Below, in pieces: positions 1 to 11,572 of a DNA stretch of 64,000 nucleotides. Each line of letters starts with the position of its first letter. The stretch's first letter is position 1. Source of the stretch: Termitomyces sp. T153 (lineage: Eukaryota; Basidiomycota; Agaricomycetes; Agaricales; Lyophyllaceae). Both the position numbers and the translations under genes were made by a program. The notes below the pieces were generated by a model. It was given only the letters and a program-made list of their open reading frames with translations. It had not been told where the DNA came from and did no database searches. The stretch is taken from contig JACKQL020000126.1 of assembly GCA_018296165.2 (NCBI GenBank), positions 1 through 64,000 of the forward strand, given 5' to 3'.

Positions 1-21
1 AACACTAACACTAACACACTA

Positions 22-250
22 AGCTGCCAGTAATTGTTCCTCCTGGAAGAACAGATTGACTGACTGGATAGCTGCCAGTAATTGTTCCTCCTGGAAGAAC
101 AGGTTGAATGGCTGGATACTTGCTAGCAATTGTTCCTCCTGGAAGAACAGGTTGACTGGCTGGCTGGGTACTCTCCAGCAATCGTTCCTCTTGGAAGAAC
201 AGGTTGACTGGCTGCATACTTGTCAGCAATTATTCCTCCTGGAAGAACCC
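22..250. repeat. Minisatellite, about five ~47-52 bp units
   Basis: About five head-to-tail copies of a ~47-52 bp unit. Each carries the core TGTTCCTCCTGGAAGAACAG followed by a variable TTGACTGGCTGG-type spacer. The core is an imperfect palindrome (GTTC...GAAC). Short open frames here on both strands only reflect the repeat. The left edge of the window may cut the array. Confidence 0.9.
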
Positions 251-560
251 TGGCCTGCTACCTACTCTACACTCTAGCTTTGTACTCTACTCCCTAGCTC
301 CCTACTCTAGCCTACTTTACTTTCTAGCTCCCTACTCCACTCCCTACCTTCCTAGTCATCTTCCAAGCTCTGTCTGCTCTGCTCCCTAGTCTCCTCCCTA
401 GTTTGCCCTGCTCCCTACTGTACTCCCTAGCATCCTACTGTACTCCCTCCCTCCCTACTCTACTCCCTACTCTCCTAGTCATCTTTCTAGCCCTACCTAC
501 TCTGCTCCCTAGTTTGCTCCCTACCCTGCCCTGCTCCCTACTCTCCTAGTCAACTTTAAA
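251..560. repeat. CT-rich degenerate simple repeat
   Basis: A pyrimidine-rich stretch of drifting CCCTACTCTACTCCCTAG-like units with no stable period. No gene is visible. The next 220 bases (561-780) are AT-rich with no recognisable feature. Confidence 0.8.
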
Positions 561-784
561 ACCCTACTTGGACCCTAGTATCCTCTAGATAACACTAAGT
601 CACATAATACAAAAAAAAGTGTTTTCTTGTCATAAAATCAGAACTACTGCACCAAATCACATGATCTAAGTAGTTCTGAGTAGCCTATGCATATACCAAG
701 AGCTCACAATGCACAAATATAGTACATAACCTTATAAAACATCACAAAATTACAAAGCATAGAAGAAAATATGTCAAAAATGCG

Positions 785-1290
785 CTGTTCATTGATTGTA
801 CACTAGTGAGGTAGGATAAGGTCATGTGACCTTCTTCATTATTGTGAGCTCTTTATAAGGTCTTTATCTAACTGAAATACTGTCACACTTAAGCAATTCA
901 ACCACTTGATCATCAACAGCACTGGGATATTAATAAAGGTGTATGAAAATAGAGTACTAATTCATTGTGTCCTGTTGAAACAGCATCAAGTCACATGACT
1001 TACTTCATTGTTGTGAGCTCTTGGGTGGATGTCTAGTCACCCAAAATACTCTTACACAAAATAAATCTAACCACTTTCTGAGCCAGAACAATGGTATTTT
1101 GTAGAAAACATATAAAAATGGGGTCTTTAGTGATTATGTGGTAGTGAGGCAGGGTGAGGTCACATGACCTATTTCATTCTTGTGAGTTCTTGCATATATA
1201 TCTAGGAACCTTAAATACTGTTACACTTAAGTAATTCAACCACTTTCTGACCCATAGCACTGGGTCCAAATCCTGGAAGTTTTAGCATTA
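785..1290. repeat. Three diverged ~165 bp tandem units
   Basis: Three diverged units, each containing a near-palindrome of the form AGGTCA(N2)TGACCT (near 820, 995 and 1158) followed by TTCATT(A/G)TTGTGAGCTCTT and, about 50 bp on, CACTTAAG(C/T)AATTCAACCAC. There is no coding potential. The segment is very poor in CpG, unlike the genes to its right. Confidence 0.75.
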
Positions 1291-1294
1291 AAAC

Positions 1295-1850
1295 TTCGGA
1301 CTCGTATACTAGTCCCGACCAATGCTATCTTAGAAAATAACCAGGTCAGATTCTAAGTCAAGGATGGCTGGGATCACTCAGCAACTCCTGGTGATCCCAC
1401 AGCAATCCCTTCCTAGAGCCCAAAAAGGGTGGCAAAGGCAGTCCAAGCCAATTTTATCTTAGAAAATAACCAAGTAAGATCCTAAGAGTGGGTATCGCTG
1501 CGATCGCTCAGCCAAGATGATCCCTGTGTATAACTAGTCCAAGCCAATTTTATCTTAGAAAATAACCAAGTAAGATCCTAAGAGTGGGTATCGCTGCGAT
1601 CGCTCAGCCAAGATGATCCCTCAAAAGCAGTCCAGGCCAATGCTATCTTAGAAAATGACCAGGTCAGATTCTAAGTCTAGGATGGCTGGGATCGCTCAGC
1701 AACTCCTGGCAATCCCACAGCAATCCCTCAAAGTGAGCCCTCCTGGAGCCCAAAAACAGTGGCAAGACCAGGCCAAGCCAATTTTATCTTAGAAAATGAC
1801 CAGATGAGATCCTAAGAGTGGGTATCGCCGCGATCGCGGGAAGGATCGCT
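1295..1850. repeat. Interspersed repeat cluster with GCGATCGC cores
   Basis: Repeats alternate between two related modules built on TATCTTAGAAAATAACCA. A module ending in GGTATCGCTGCGATCGCTCA occurs in identical form at about 1,450-1,520 and 1,540-1,621, and again, changed, at 1,777-1,840. The other module (about 1,320 and 1,637) ends in GGATCACTCAGCAACTCC-like sequence. The last copy abuts the start of the next gene, so an open frame beginning at 1,818 is partly repeat-derived. Confidence 0.85.
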
Positions 1851-1892
1851 ACCACGGTGGGTATTCTGGCGATGTATATAACTAGTGGAAGA

Positions 1893-3250
1893 TGGACGCC
1901 ATCCCGAATCCTCTATCTTGTAGTATGTATGACCTGGCCGCACGTTACTCACGAATTCCACTTATATCAATCCAGAATCGATATCTGCCACCTATCATCA
2001 TGGCGTAAGTTGCTCTTTATAGTTTTGTTATTGAGGTTTCAACGTCAAGATCTGATAGTCTGGTTGTGGTTTGTAAGTTTGGAACGTTGTACGATTTGTA
2101 TGTCGTATGGATTACGTGATACATACAGGTTTCAATGCGCCAGTCTCGTTGACTGTAAGTATCAAGAAATCTTCTCTTAACCTCGCCATTTACCGCTTCG
2201 TTTTCAGTTGTACATATGATCTCTTTTCATTAAGCATCGTCTGCAGCCTCATTGGACTTTGTATCTAGTTGTGATCGAGCGATAAGGGCGATATTTGGGT
2301 TGTCCACAGTGGCACTCTTTACAATTCAAGGTGAGTACATCTGAATTGTCGAAGAGTCTCCTTATGTAAACTATGGAATAGGGATCCTTGTTGCACGAGT
2401 CTTCTACCTGTTCGAGCATAGCCGAACTGCTCGACTTATTATCGCGATCACATACGGTGCGGCCATTATTGCAACCATCACGACTCTTGTGCTCGTTATG
2501 GTTGATGCAATGCTGCTCAAGCCACTTTCGACACTGTCACAAGTTGTAGACCTCGTTGGGTGTCCGATTCGACCTCAGACGACCTTCTGGCGCATCTACA
2601 TATCCGCGTTCGCATTACACACCGTACTGTACATTTTCACTCTTGTCAGAGTGCGTAATTGCGAGAACTCTCTTCAAGCTCCCCTTATTAAGAGATTACA
2701 CCGAGAGTGAGCTCTCTGATAACTTACTAGATGCTCCTTTCACTCGTTAATTCACACGGACAGTGGAGGACTCTTTTATCTCGTTGTGATAGGTATGCTT
2801 CACCTCTTTCAGGACTTGTTCTTAGCATTCTTATAGGAGCTGTTGGATACACCGAGATCGGTTCGGGACTGATCCACCATCCCGCTGTACGTACACACAA
2901 TGCTCTAATACTTGACTTCTAGTTAATTCACGTGCAGATCAATATTCCTGCAAACTTTGCTAAGTTCGCCTCATCCCTCCGTCTAGTCCTCTGTGCCTAA
3001 CAGATTTCATACCAGCCTTCTCCTTGCAGCCACATCGGTCAGCATATCGCGAGTCATGCTCAGCTTTCATGACCTTGCCGAATTTCTGAGAAACAATCCT
3101 GGTCGCCTCGGACACGTAAACGCCATTCCAATGAACCACGTCAACTGGCGTAAAGGGAGTCGTGATGGCGAGTATCTGGTAACTGGTAACGATCATACAG
3201 GTATAGTCTCACACGCCGAGTTTCTGCACGATATGGTGATGGACCAATAA
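1893..3250 (+). CDS. Seven-helix membrane protein, DUF6533 type (multi-exon)
   Basis: A spliced gene for a polytopic membrane protein of the fungal DUF6533 class, which has no established function. The chosen start at 1,893 gives MDAIPNPLSCSMYDLAARY and runs to a GTAAGT donor near 2,003. Several short exons follow. Recognisable later blocks are VARVFYLFEHSRTARLI (near 2,391), which matches the family's LRVYALYxRxR element, a hydrophobic helix, DSGGLFYLVVIGMLHLF (near 2,760) and a C-terminal RFHTSLLLAATSVSISRVML block ending at the stop at 3,250. Family identity rests on this order of helices and the RVYALY and GGxxYLVV elements. The small exons between 2,010 and 2,390 are not resolved here. 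A 1,818 start would add repeat-encoded residues and is less likely. Confidence 0.65.
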
Positions 3251-3350
3251 ACGACTTTGACATCGATAACATACTAATGATTCTGACGAACAATGCATGT
3301 ATTTAACAAATATGGTCGCAAGTACGTAGATGTCGATGAATTACATGTAC

Positions 3351-4110
3351 TTAGAATAAGCTCCCTAAAATCCTGAAGATTGAGTTCCCAAACCATTGAA
3401 AACTCTTACTCTCTTCAGTCGCGTTTACAACTGGCAGCGACGGGTGTTGAGGCTTGTGAGCAGCATTTGGAGCGCCGGGCTTGTCAGATACTGAAGAAAG
3501 AGGGGACTTCGGCACTTGGTCAGGAGAATAAGGTAGCGAACCGGGAGATGATGATGATGATTCTTGGGCAAGCATCTGGTCGCCATGAGGAAAGCCATGA
3601 CCGTTGGTCGCAGCTGTGGGTGACTCTTCGTTGTCTTCTAATGCTACGTCCTCCCCTAGTTCCGACAAATGTATCTGTTTCTTGGCCGAGCTGGGTGAAC
3701 TCTGCTCCAGGGTCTCAGCCTCGATGGTAGGTTCGTCGATATCTTCTGGAGAGGATCGCCGTTGGTAGACACTACGTCCCAGATAACACATGCCCTTCTT
3801 CACATTTCCGTTGGCAGGAATTGTGCACGAGGGATTCACGTTGTCTGCTCGAAACCCGGCAACACCTGGAGTATTGGCACAGTCGCCTTCTGTCTTGTCT
3901 GAACTAAGTCCATAGATACGAGCTCCGCTACACCTGATAATGATGAGCGGCAACTGGCGCTGGTAGTTGAAAATTCACATACACAGGATCAATCCGTTTA
4001 TGTAGAACCTGGTTCCGAACGTATGACCAGCTCAATCTATCGGATAACGGAACAGCATCAGACGCAACAATCAACGCGAGGAGAGTAAAAGTAGCAGCCT
4101 TCGTACGCAT
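3351..4110 (-). CDS. Putative secreted protein of unknown function
   Basis: Reading starts at 4,110 with MRTKAATFTLLALIVASDA, a clear signal peptide (basic N-end, hydrophobic core, small residues before the likely cleavage site), and continues to 3,928. A second frame from about 3,950 to 3,351 continues with a Ser/Pro/Glu-rich, low-complexity protein that has a few cysteines near its start (DCANTPGVAGF...PSCTIP) and ends in SIFRILGSLF. The two frames must be joined by a short intron. A GTGTAG donor lies at about 3,930, and candidate AG acceptors in the right phase follow within 34-40 bases, which is unusually short. The junction may therefore use other sites or may be a frameshift. No known domain is recognised. 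Confidence 0.5.
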
Positions 4111-4682
4111 AATTATACGTGGAGACGATGGTCAACTATTCGCTAGGGAGAAAGTCCAGCTTTCGGAAGAGTTCAACACCATCCTACTTCGTATATGTAT
4201 CCCTTGGCATGAAACAAATGATGGTTATACGGACTTATGTGAGCGATAGTTGTTGCTACACAAATTACATAATACATGATCCTGACCATAATCACGTTAC
4301 CATGGCGTATATTTTTTTCGGTCCGTCCTTTCTGACCTCATTCGTGGTTCATTGCAAACAAGTGGCCTTGACCAATGCCCGTAGGCCGATGATTATCTCC
4401 TTTTCCATCACGGCTTTTTGCGAGAATTTTGTTGAAGATCAATCTTGGAGTTCAGCCGTGCTAGTTCCTGTCTGGAACCGTTTTTGCCGCAAGTACGTGA
4501 TCGCGATGAAACATGAAAAGCCGTTCATTAAGCCACAGCAGTACTTTGATTGGACGAAGCAAAGTGTTGGAAAGAAGTCGAGCAAACCCTTCTTGGAACT
4601 AGGCAGAAACAACATAAGTAAACCTCTCATAGTCTGGAAGCTTCCTTGCGATAGGACTTGCATCGTCCATCACAAGCGCTCA
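4111..4682. other. Spacer and 3' region of the MADS-box gene
   Basis: About 570 bases between the secreted-protein start and the 3' end of the MADS-box gene. A 226-codon open frame on the + strand (4,119-4,799) runs through here and into the antisense of the MADS gene. Its composition and lack of any family resemblance suggest it is fortuitous. Confidence 0.4.
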
Positions 4683-6465
4683 TCATCCACCTTCCTTCTT
4701 CGCTTCGCCAGAGTTCAGGCTAAACAAAGAAAGTCCGTCCATTTCTCCAGTGCCTTCTTCCGATCCAGCCCCTCCGCCTGTGCGTGTGCGATTGGATGAG
4801 CCCCTTTCCCAGCTCAATCCTCCTGGGGAACTAGTACTTGGTAATCCGGCATTAGTTACTCCAGAACTGGCAGTCCCGTTTCCAGATAGAAAGTCCAACC
4901 AGCCTGACCCTCCTACACCAGTCGCACTAGTACCTGTCCCAGAATTTGGTCCCCCGCCCGAAGACCCGGATGCTGTACGCTCGATTGGACGCTCTTTCTC
5001 CTGCTCGGATCTGCGATCACGTTCTGTAGTCTGGACCATCGGCCCAGCTTTTGAAGAGGGCCAGTCTAATCCTAAATTTGATCCAGCACTGGATGCTGTC
5101 GCAGAACGCCTTCTCCCATCATCTGTGCCACCTATGAAACCGAAATTATCCGTCCTTCCACTGACACCGGCGCTAGTGCTAGCTGGAACATTTCCATAGA
5201 CGGTACGTGTTGTCATCCCGCTGATTGAGCGATCGCTGGCACCTGTAGCTCTATCACGCGATGATAAAGATCCAAAGCTTTGTGAGCTAGAAGATGGTGC
5301 AGTGAATGGAGGATAGTCTGGATAAGACGACTGCTGGGCTTGAATATGACTGTGCGACGAGCCTTGTGTCAGCGACGAAGGATGTCCAGGGACGCGGAAT
5401 TGCTGGCTGCTATACATCCCCAACGTAGGTGTATGTGGGGATTCCATACCTATTCGCGGTCTTTTCGATTGGACAGGGGAAAGCTGATGTCTATCTGTGG
5501 TAAGATGAAGGTGATGGTTGTCCTGCTCATAGTGGCGCTGTGACATATGTTGACCAGTTCGCTGAGGAAATCCTTGTTGTCGCTGAATCATTGAGGCTGC
5601 TGGGTTGGGTGGGAAGGAGTGAGGACTGTCTAACGAGCGGTGGGGCATATAATCGGTCTGCTCATAAGAAAGTCAATATCAGAGCAACTGGTGGCGTAGC
5701 AGAAAATACGATTTACATCGAGATGCAAGCCATCACTCCTCCGCTTTATTGATCCTCTGTTGGAGATAGATGGGCCTCCCTCTTCCTCGTCATCTTCGTC
5801 TTCTACTATGTCGACGTCTGCATCTTCCACTTTCGTTGCTGCTCCCGGTGCGAAGTCAGCAGGACCACGGGTGTCTCTCTCCCCATCGTGCTAATGCGAC
5901 AGATAAAAAAGCGCAGTACCAAGTGCAAGGAAGTACATACACGAATATGGCGTTGAATGATGTTTTGTATATCAGTCGAGCAGTACTGAAAAAGCTTAAC
6001 ATGGTGCCCTGGGCGCTCCTCTAATTTTTCCCAAAAATTTGGTTTCGAAGTCAGCAACTCTCGCGTTCTATCAATAGGTCAGAATAACACACCGAAGACG
6101 ATGACAGCAACGTCAACGGAGCATAACACTCCAAGCTCATAGGCTTTTTTGAAGAGACCATTCTTTCGCTGAAAATGAGATGTCGCAAAAAAAGACGCAA
6201 CGGCAATACAATTGGGGCGAAGATCGAGATTTCGGTCAAAAATAGCAAGCAATTGCGGCCGAATGAGATGATACTTTACCTTGAGGAAAGTGACAGAACG
6301 ATTTCGTTCATGCTATATACAAAGGTATCAGTCAAGTATAAACCATCTATAAGGGAGATTTAGGTTAATTAAGCAGTTGGAATAGGAAAATCTCGGAAGT
6401 CTTCTAAGTGTCAAACGAGAAGTACTCACTGTGATCGGCTGGATTTCTATCTTTCTTCTACCCAT
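4683..6465 (-). CDS. rlm1: MEF2/RLM1-type MADS-box transcription factor
   Basis: A DNA-binding regulator of the MEF2-like MADS class; yeast Rlm1/Smp1 act below the cell-wall integrity MAP kinase. Six exons can be read with GT-AG borders: 6,465-6,430, 6,312-6,280, 6,168-6,093, 6,020-5,941, 5,890-5,717 and 5,657-4,683, about 457 aa. Exons 1-3 encode the MADS box: [39 protein letters not shown] and SVDVAVIVF. Exon 4 encodes [14 protein letters not shown], the start of the MEF2-type extension. Exon 5 carries [11 protein letters not shown] and then an acidic run ([10 protein letters not shown]). The last exon is a long disordered Ser/Gly/Gln-rich tail, as expected for an activation region. Each exon keeps phase. 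Naming after RLM1 is by class; orthology was not tested. Confidence 0.9.
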
Positions 6466-9400
6466 GGTGTAACTCGAGAGAACTGGTGCGAATGAGCGCG
6501 CGAAAGATGGCTGATTCTGTGTTCGAGGGATTCCACCAAGCCCGGTCTTTTTTGCTTTCCAACCAACGTCGCGGCATGACACAGCCGATGACAATAACAA
6601 GACCAAATGGCGCCGATTGGATCAGTATCTCTTGGCTGTCGCTCTAATACCACCCTAACATGGACGAATTTTCTCAAGCTGTGACCATCTGAGCTGTCGA
6701 GATCGGTTTCGGAGAACATCTCATCTCGGCAAGTTTCCCACTCCATCGAAGTTCCTCACGCCTTTCTTATCTTGGTCCCCCTCGCCCAACGCACCTTGAT
6801 AGGACTCTTGGACTTAGCGGGTTACCTGAACTTCATGTTCCCATGTGAGGACATTCAAGCTTTATAGCTAAGCCAATACAACACTGGCACAGCAGAGAGC
6901 TTATTGTACCCGTACAACCCATCAATCCGGACACCTCGGTCTTCTCAGGACGACATCATCTGATATCCTTTGCCAGCATCTAGTTGCAACGAAATGTCCC
7001 GCAGAAACAGCTAATTCTGATCATTATCGAACGATAGCAATACTCTATATGGGATTAAACCCATCGATGGCAAGTCAAAACTTTCCATTGCGGATTTTGC
7101 GCCTCCCAGCCTGTAACGTCTCTTCACAGACTCTGCCTCTTGCCTCGTCTATTCTCAAAGCGTTCGTCCTGTATTAGGCTCATGGATTATAGATGGATCC
7201 TGTTAATCTTTGCATCGTTGTCGTTACTGGAGAAACAAAACACCTTCGTAGTAACCTCGTTTTATTGCTAAGTCTTCACGTCAAGTTCTCCTTTGTCGCG
7301 TGCGACATTGAAGCCTAATGGCAGAAGAATAACGAAAACACTGGTGAGCCACATGTCTTGGTCCAAGGTTCAGAGAACCAAGCAACTGCAACAACAATCA
7401 TGTTTCAGCTTGTAAATTCGTTGATGTGACGAAAGGAGCTTCCATTCAGCTGTGCAATGACTAATTCATGCTGCCTCGATATCGCCGCTTGTACAACAAA
7501 TAACGAATCTGCATTGAGTCCATCCTCATGTTATTCACTGGGGATCGTTGACGCTCACTGAAATCATTAGATGATCGATTTCTATCTTGTGAGACCACTT
7601 TACAGTTTCCTTCTAAGCTCTATCAAACTGCATCCAGATTTTCTCTCTAGTTTGACACGTATATTTGTGGATTAAATGATATATTTCCTCATCGTTTTTA
7701 TAGTCAATGCACATACTCATTCGAGTCATCGCTATCGTTTTCAATACCTGATCATATATGATTATGTCCAGCCCTTGGTAGCCAGCCAGGAAAGACTGCA
7801 CGAGGCGTCTGCGGTTTTCTCCTACTCTAGAAAATGCAGCCTACGTTACCGGAGAAGCATGCTCATTTTCCTTCGAACTTGTGGGTAATCAGTACTACAA
7901 AACCCATCATCATTCTCCTAGTTGCTCGGCAAAACGATAAGATTACATCCACCTTGAGATGAATGCATGATTGGAGTGCATTTTCAGTGGTGCTTCGAGC
8001 CCATGATTACACCTCTTTGAGTCTTCTTTTCCCACCAGAGTAAGACATATGCCGTGGAGGTACAGCCTTGGTTCCGCGAGACAAATTCCCACTCCCATTC
8101 GGGCTGAGAGTTACATAGAAATGTTATTTTTACTTTCTCGTTCTGTACACTGTGTGTTTCTTTCTTTCGTTTTCCAGAAAGTGATGTTTAAGCAGGGTGA
8201 GGTCGGTTGAATCGATTTTTCGTCTATCGAGAGCAAAGCCGCGACTGCTCTGACCACTAAATGGATCTAAACTAGGAGGGCTTCGGAGCTTGTAGCAATA
8301 GAGTATTTTGTGTGGGAAGGGCTCCTGAAACACTTCTCGTCTCCTCTTGAGCACTTGCGAATTCCTCCACCAATCCAGCCCTCTTACGATGTCTAGTTAC
8401 AAAAACTCGAAACTAATCACCTGGGGATAACACTCATGTCACACCAGAATATAATTAACATTTGGCATTATCTTCGAAAACATCACGAGTGCTTCGGAAT
8501 CACAGAAGCGTTCTTTAAACGCCAGGGCGGCTGCGTTCGTCTTCGGCGATCTCCAGCAAGCTGGTGATGGTTTGGGACAACTTTTGCTTAGAGAAATCAA
8601 ACATTTCCAACTTTGAGATCGGAAGAATATGGCCCTTCTGCTTAATGATTATGCATATCCGGTGGGTCATGTATGCTATTGATCCGCATGGGATGGATGG
8701 ATCCGCACTACCTTATTGCGACGTATCTCTTTGGTGGTGCATTGTCTCCGTCGACCTTTCAGTAGCTAGTACCAAAGAGGTCAAGGAAACACGGGAGCCA
8801 AGTTTTATTTTGTGATACTTGACTTGCATTCTTAGTTTCTAAAATATTTGATCGATACCTACCATCATTACAACACAAATGATTGTACCATAGGAATACT
8901 GAAAAGTGACAGCAAGAGAGATGATGCAAGAACACAATTAACTGTCGTACCGCGCTAACAGTGAGAATATCCGATATAACCGCCATAGATGTCTCTCCGC
9001 CGCACATTGAGTGGCATACGACGAGTGTTACACGTAATTCCGCTCTAGAGACCGGAACCCCATGTGAAATATTGAAAAGAATGAGATGTGGAAGTTTCGG
9101 ACGCTATAGATTCGGATGTTCGACGTAGTCCCAACGAGCTAGCACGATTGTCCTCTTCGCTCTGGAGTGATTGATCGTCGAATTCTGGAAGAGGTTACAC
9201 ATTTCACGATCCAGTCGTCCTGGCACTTCCCTCGGATTTCACACTCGTGCACATCACAATGACTCTGTGATCGATCGCCTTTGTTAGGAGATTAGGAGAA
9301 TTATGAGGATAAAACGGGCAACAGTTTCGCTTACGGGCAAAGCCCAGCCACAGGATGAGAACGTATGCAATTAACACTGAATGAAACTTCAAATTGTGCA

Positions 9401-10069
9401 TGATGTAAGTGACAACTTCGCACCTCTACGGCTAGACAAAGGTTCAACACAAGCTGTGGCGTACTTCTGAGCCGCACCTTTACATCCACATGGTTGGCAA
9501 ACCAGAGAAAAACTATTTTACTTCAGTGAGCATAAGTTCACGGAAAAATCATGATGCCTTACTCATTCGTCGCCGTCTGACTGTACATCTCAGAGCCCCA
9601 AAACATCTCCCACCGCATCTTTGACAGGACGAAGCCCTTATATCATAGTCATAACCAAGGTCGACGGCTCAAGGGCAAGGGAAAGAAAGGTAGTGTAGAT
9701 TTCACGAAAATCCCGACTTCCCGAGCGGCAAGAGCAAGTCCTAGTTGTTGACAGAATGCATAAAGTAGCAACATGGTAGCAAAGAGACACATGATCACCC
9801 CTCCACTTTCGATTATCTGAGTAAGCAAATCAAAACACAAGAAAACATCAGGCTTCCGAAAGTGGTCCGTGAGGCAGTTACTACTTTGTCCGACTTGACG
9901 AAACTTCTCTCCAGAAGTGGTATATTATGGCAAAAATAAACTGTACATGATATATGGTATATACATGGTGGAATGGAATCAATACGGATACATGGTGGGG
10001 CGGGGTTAGTCGTATAATGTACACAAATGAAACATATAACGGGGATTGAGTCAACCAAGGCGACCACAG
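6466..10069. other. Long spacer, no secure gene; possible membrane-protein remnant
   Basis: About 3.6 kb lie between the MADS-box gene and the next gene. From 6,466 to 8,450 I see nothing beyond short random frames. On the minus strand, hydrophobic stretches occur near 9,790 (ESGGVIMCLFATMLLLYAF), 9,380 (FHSVLIAYVLILWLGF) and 8,930-8,990 (AVISDILTVSAVRQLIVFL), and a soluble stretch ending in a stop lies at about 8,520-8,640 (ILPISKLEMFDFSKQ). These could be exons of a polytopic basidiomycete membrane protein or its decayed remains. I could not join them into one consistent model. Confidence 0.3.
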
Positions 10070-11572
10070 TTACCCGAACGCGGTGGATGCCTGCCCATCT
10101 GGGTTTTGCAGCGAAGCCATAGCAGGCTCTTCTGGCGGAGGTATCACCTCAGCTTGGGCTCGAGGCTCCGTGACGACTTCAAGCTCGGTACCCGTATGGG
10201 GTTGATAGATACCTACAGTCTGCATCTGCATCTGGACTTGGGTTGCCTTGCCCGGGGGTCTACCCTCAACGCGCCTGACAAATTCACCCCAGCAAGCGCG
10301 CTCATCTGTTCCCATCCTTTCATATTGTTCCCTGAGAGGACCGGCAGCTTTGCGCCACACACCGCGATGGCGGCAAACTGTGCTCTTCACATATCGACTC
10401 CCGAAGACACGCTCGAAAGCCGCGCGCTGAGTCATGCCTCCAGTACCTGCGCCGCGACCACCCCCATCACGTACGAGCGCGTCCATCATGTGGAAGCCAC
10501 TGGTCAGTTCGGACACTGTATAATCGTTCGGCCAGCGCTTGAGAGGAGGATGAGGGTGGTAGGGGATGGGTGGCAGGGATACGGATGCAGACGGAGCCTG
10601 AGGTCCCGCCTGGCGTGATATGCTTGGAGATAGTGAGGGATCAGGTATTGGAGAAGAAGCTTGGGTGGGAGCGGGAATCGAAGGTGGGGTAGAAGGAGGA
10701 TGGGAAGGTGCAGCAGTGGGCGCAGTAGTAGTAGCCGGCGCTGGAGTAGGATAGAATATTTGAGATGGATACGGGGGGTATGGACTGTTCACATAGTTTA
10801 CGTTCGAAGTCTCTGTGATTGATGCAGACCCCTGAGTTATCGCAGACGTGGTGGCAACGTGAGCTGGGTAACAGTGATTGGGTACATGGACCTTCTGAAC
10901 GGGCTCGGATGAAGAACCATCAGGCGCAGCACGCTTGCGCAGAGTCGGCACTGTCACTATGGGCGATCGTTCGTTTTTTGGAACTGAAGAAGTCTGGAAC
11001 TGGGCCAGCGCCTGTGTCGCTACTTCTTGAGGAAGGCCAGGGCAGTCGCGCTCGCTCAAGCCGTCGAGGAGACTCCTCCGTGTTTTGTACAGAAGACGCT
11101 GTTGTGTCGCCACTCGACGCACCGAACCCATCGTATGTTGCTCCCAAGTCCCAGAATAGGGATTATATGTATCAATAAATGACCCAGCCGTCAAAGCTAA
11201 ATCTTTAACAAGCATTTCCAACTGCAAGAGCTGGAAGTATGGAAATGTGGGGTTCATGTAGTGCAGTCGGATCGGCTCTGTCCCAGCGCGATACCAGACC
11301 ACGATCGTAATGGATCGATTGTAGTCCTCAAGTTGGCGTTGAATATCCAGATCGAGAGATGAACTGATCTCGTTCGCGGTCGGAGCCTTAGCTTTCCCAT
11401 CGGGTAGGATGGTCTCTGTCAAAATGTTAGGACTCTTTGATGATGTTGAAGGGGTACGCTTCATCGGCTCAGGGGTGCGCTTGAGCGCGCCCTGTATAGA
11501 GTTTTGAGCGGATGGGACACTGTGTGTAGATACAATGGGTGCTCCGTTGATTGTATTCACATAACCGTTCAT
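10070..11572 (-). CDS. Pro/Ser-rich conserved fungal protein, putative regulator
   Basis: A single-exon 500 aa frame starting at an ATG at 11,572. The N-terminal third has an ordered block of roughly 100 residues (LDIQRQLEDYNRSITIVVWYR through RRVATQQRLLYKTRRSLLDGL). The middle (residues ~215-345) is Pro/Ser/Thr-rich and probably disordered. The C-terminal part (~345-460) is ordered again: LKRWPNDYTVSELTSGFHMM, a Gly-rich break, then AFERVFGSRYVKSTVCRHRG, WRKAAGPLREQYERMGTDE and CWGEFVRRVEGRPPGK. The basic, Cys/His-containing C-terminal block suggests a chromatin or DNA-associated role, but this is inference. I do not recognise a named domain. Codon use and GC content look like a normal host gene. 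Confidence 0.75.
   Translation of the reverse strand: MNGYVNTINGAPIVSTHSVPSAQNSIQGALKRTPEPMKRTPSTSSKSPNILTETILPDGKAKAPTANEISSSLDLDIQRQLEDYNRSITIVVWYRAGTEPIRLHYMNPTFPYFQLLQLEMLVKDLALTAGSFIDTYNPYSGTWEQHTMGSVRRVATQQRLLYKTRRSLLDGLSERDCPGLPQEVATQALAQFQTSSVPKNERSPIVTVPTLRKRAAPDGSSSEPVQKVHVPNHCYPAHVATTSAITQGSASITETSNVNYVNSPYPPYPSQIFYPTPAPATTTAPTAAPSHPPSTPPSIPAPTQASSPIPDPSLSPSISRQAGPQAPSASVSLPPIPYHPHPPLKRWPNDYTVSELTSGFHMMDALVRDGGGRGAGTGGMTQRAAFERVFGSRYVKSTVCRHRGVWRKAAGPLREQYERMGTDERACWGEFVRRVEGRPPGKATQVQMQMQTVGIYQPHTGTELEVVTEPRAQAEVIPPPEEPAMASLQNPDGQASTAFG

Noticed and set aside
1..24. AACACT repeats as a telomere
   Set aside because: Only a few imperfect units, not the TTAGGG/CCCTAA type usual for these fungi.
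3380..3730. 116-codon + strand frame
   Set aside because: Antisense shadow of the Ser/Pro/Glu-rich secreted-protein frame.
4119..4799. 226-codon + strand frame
   Set aside because: No family resemblance, and its second half is antisense to the MADS-box gene; probably chance.
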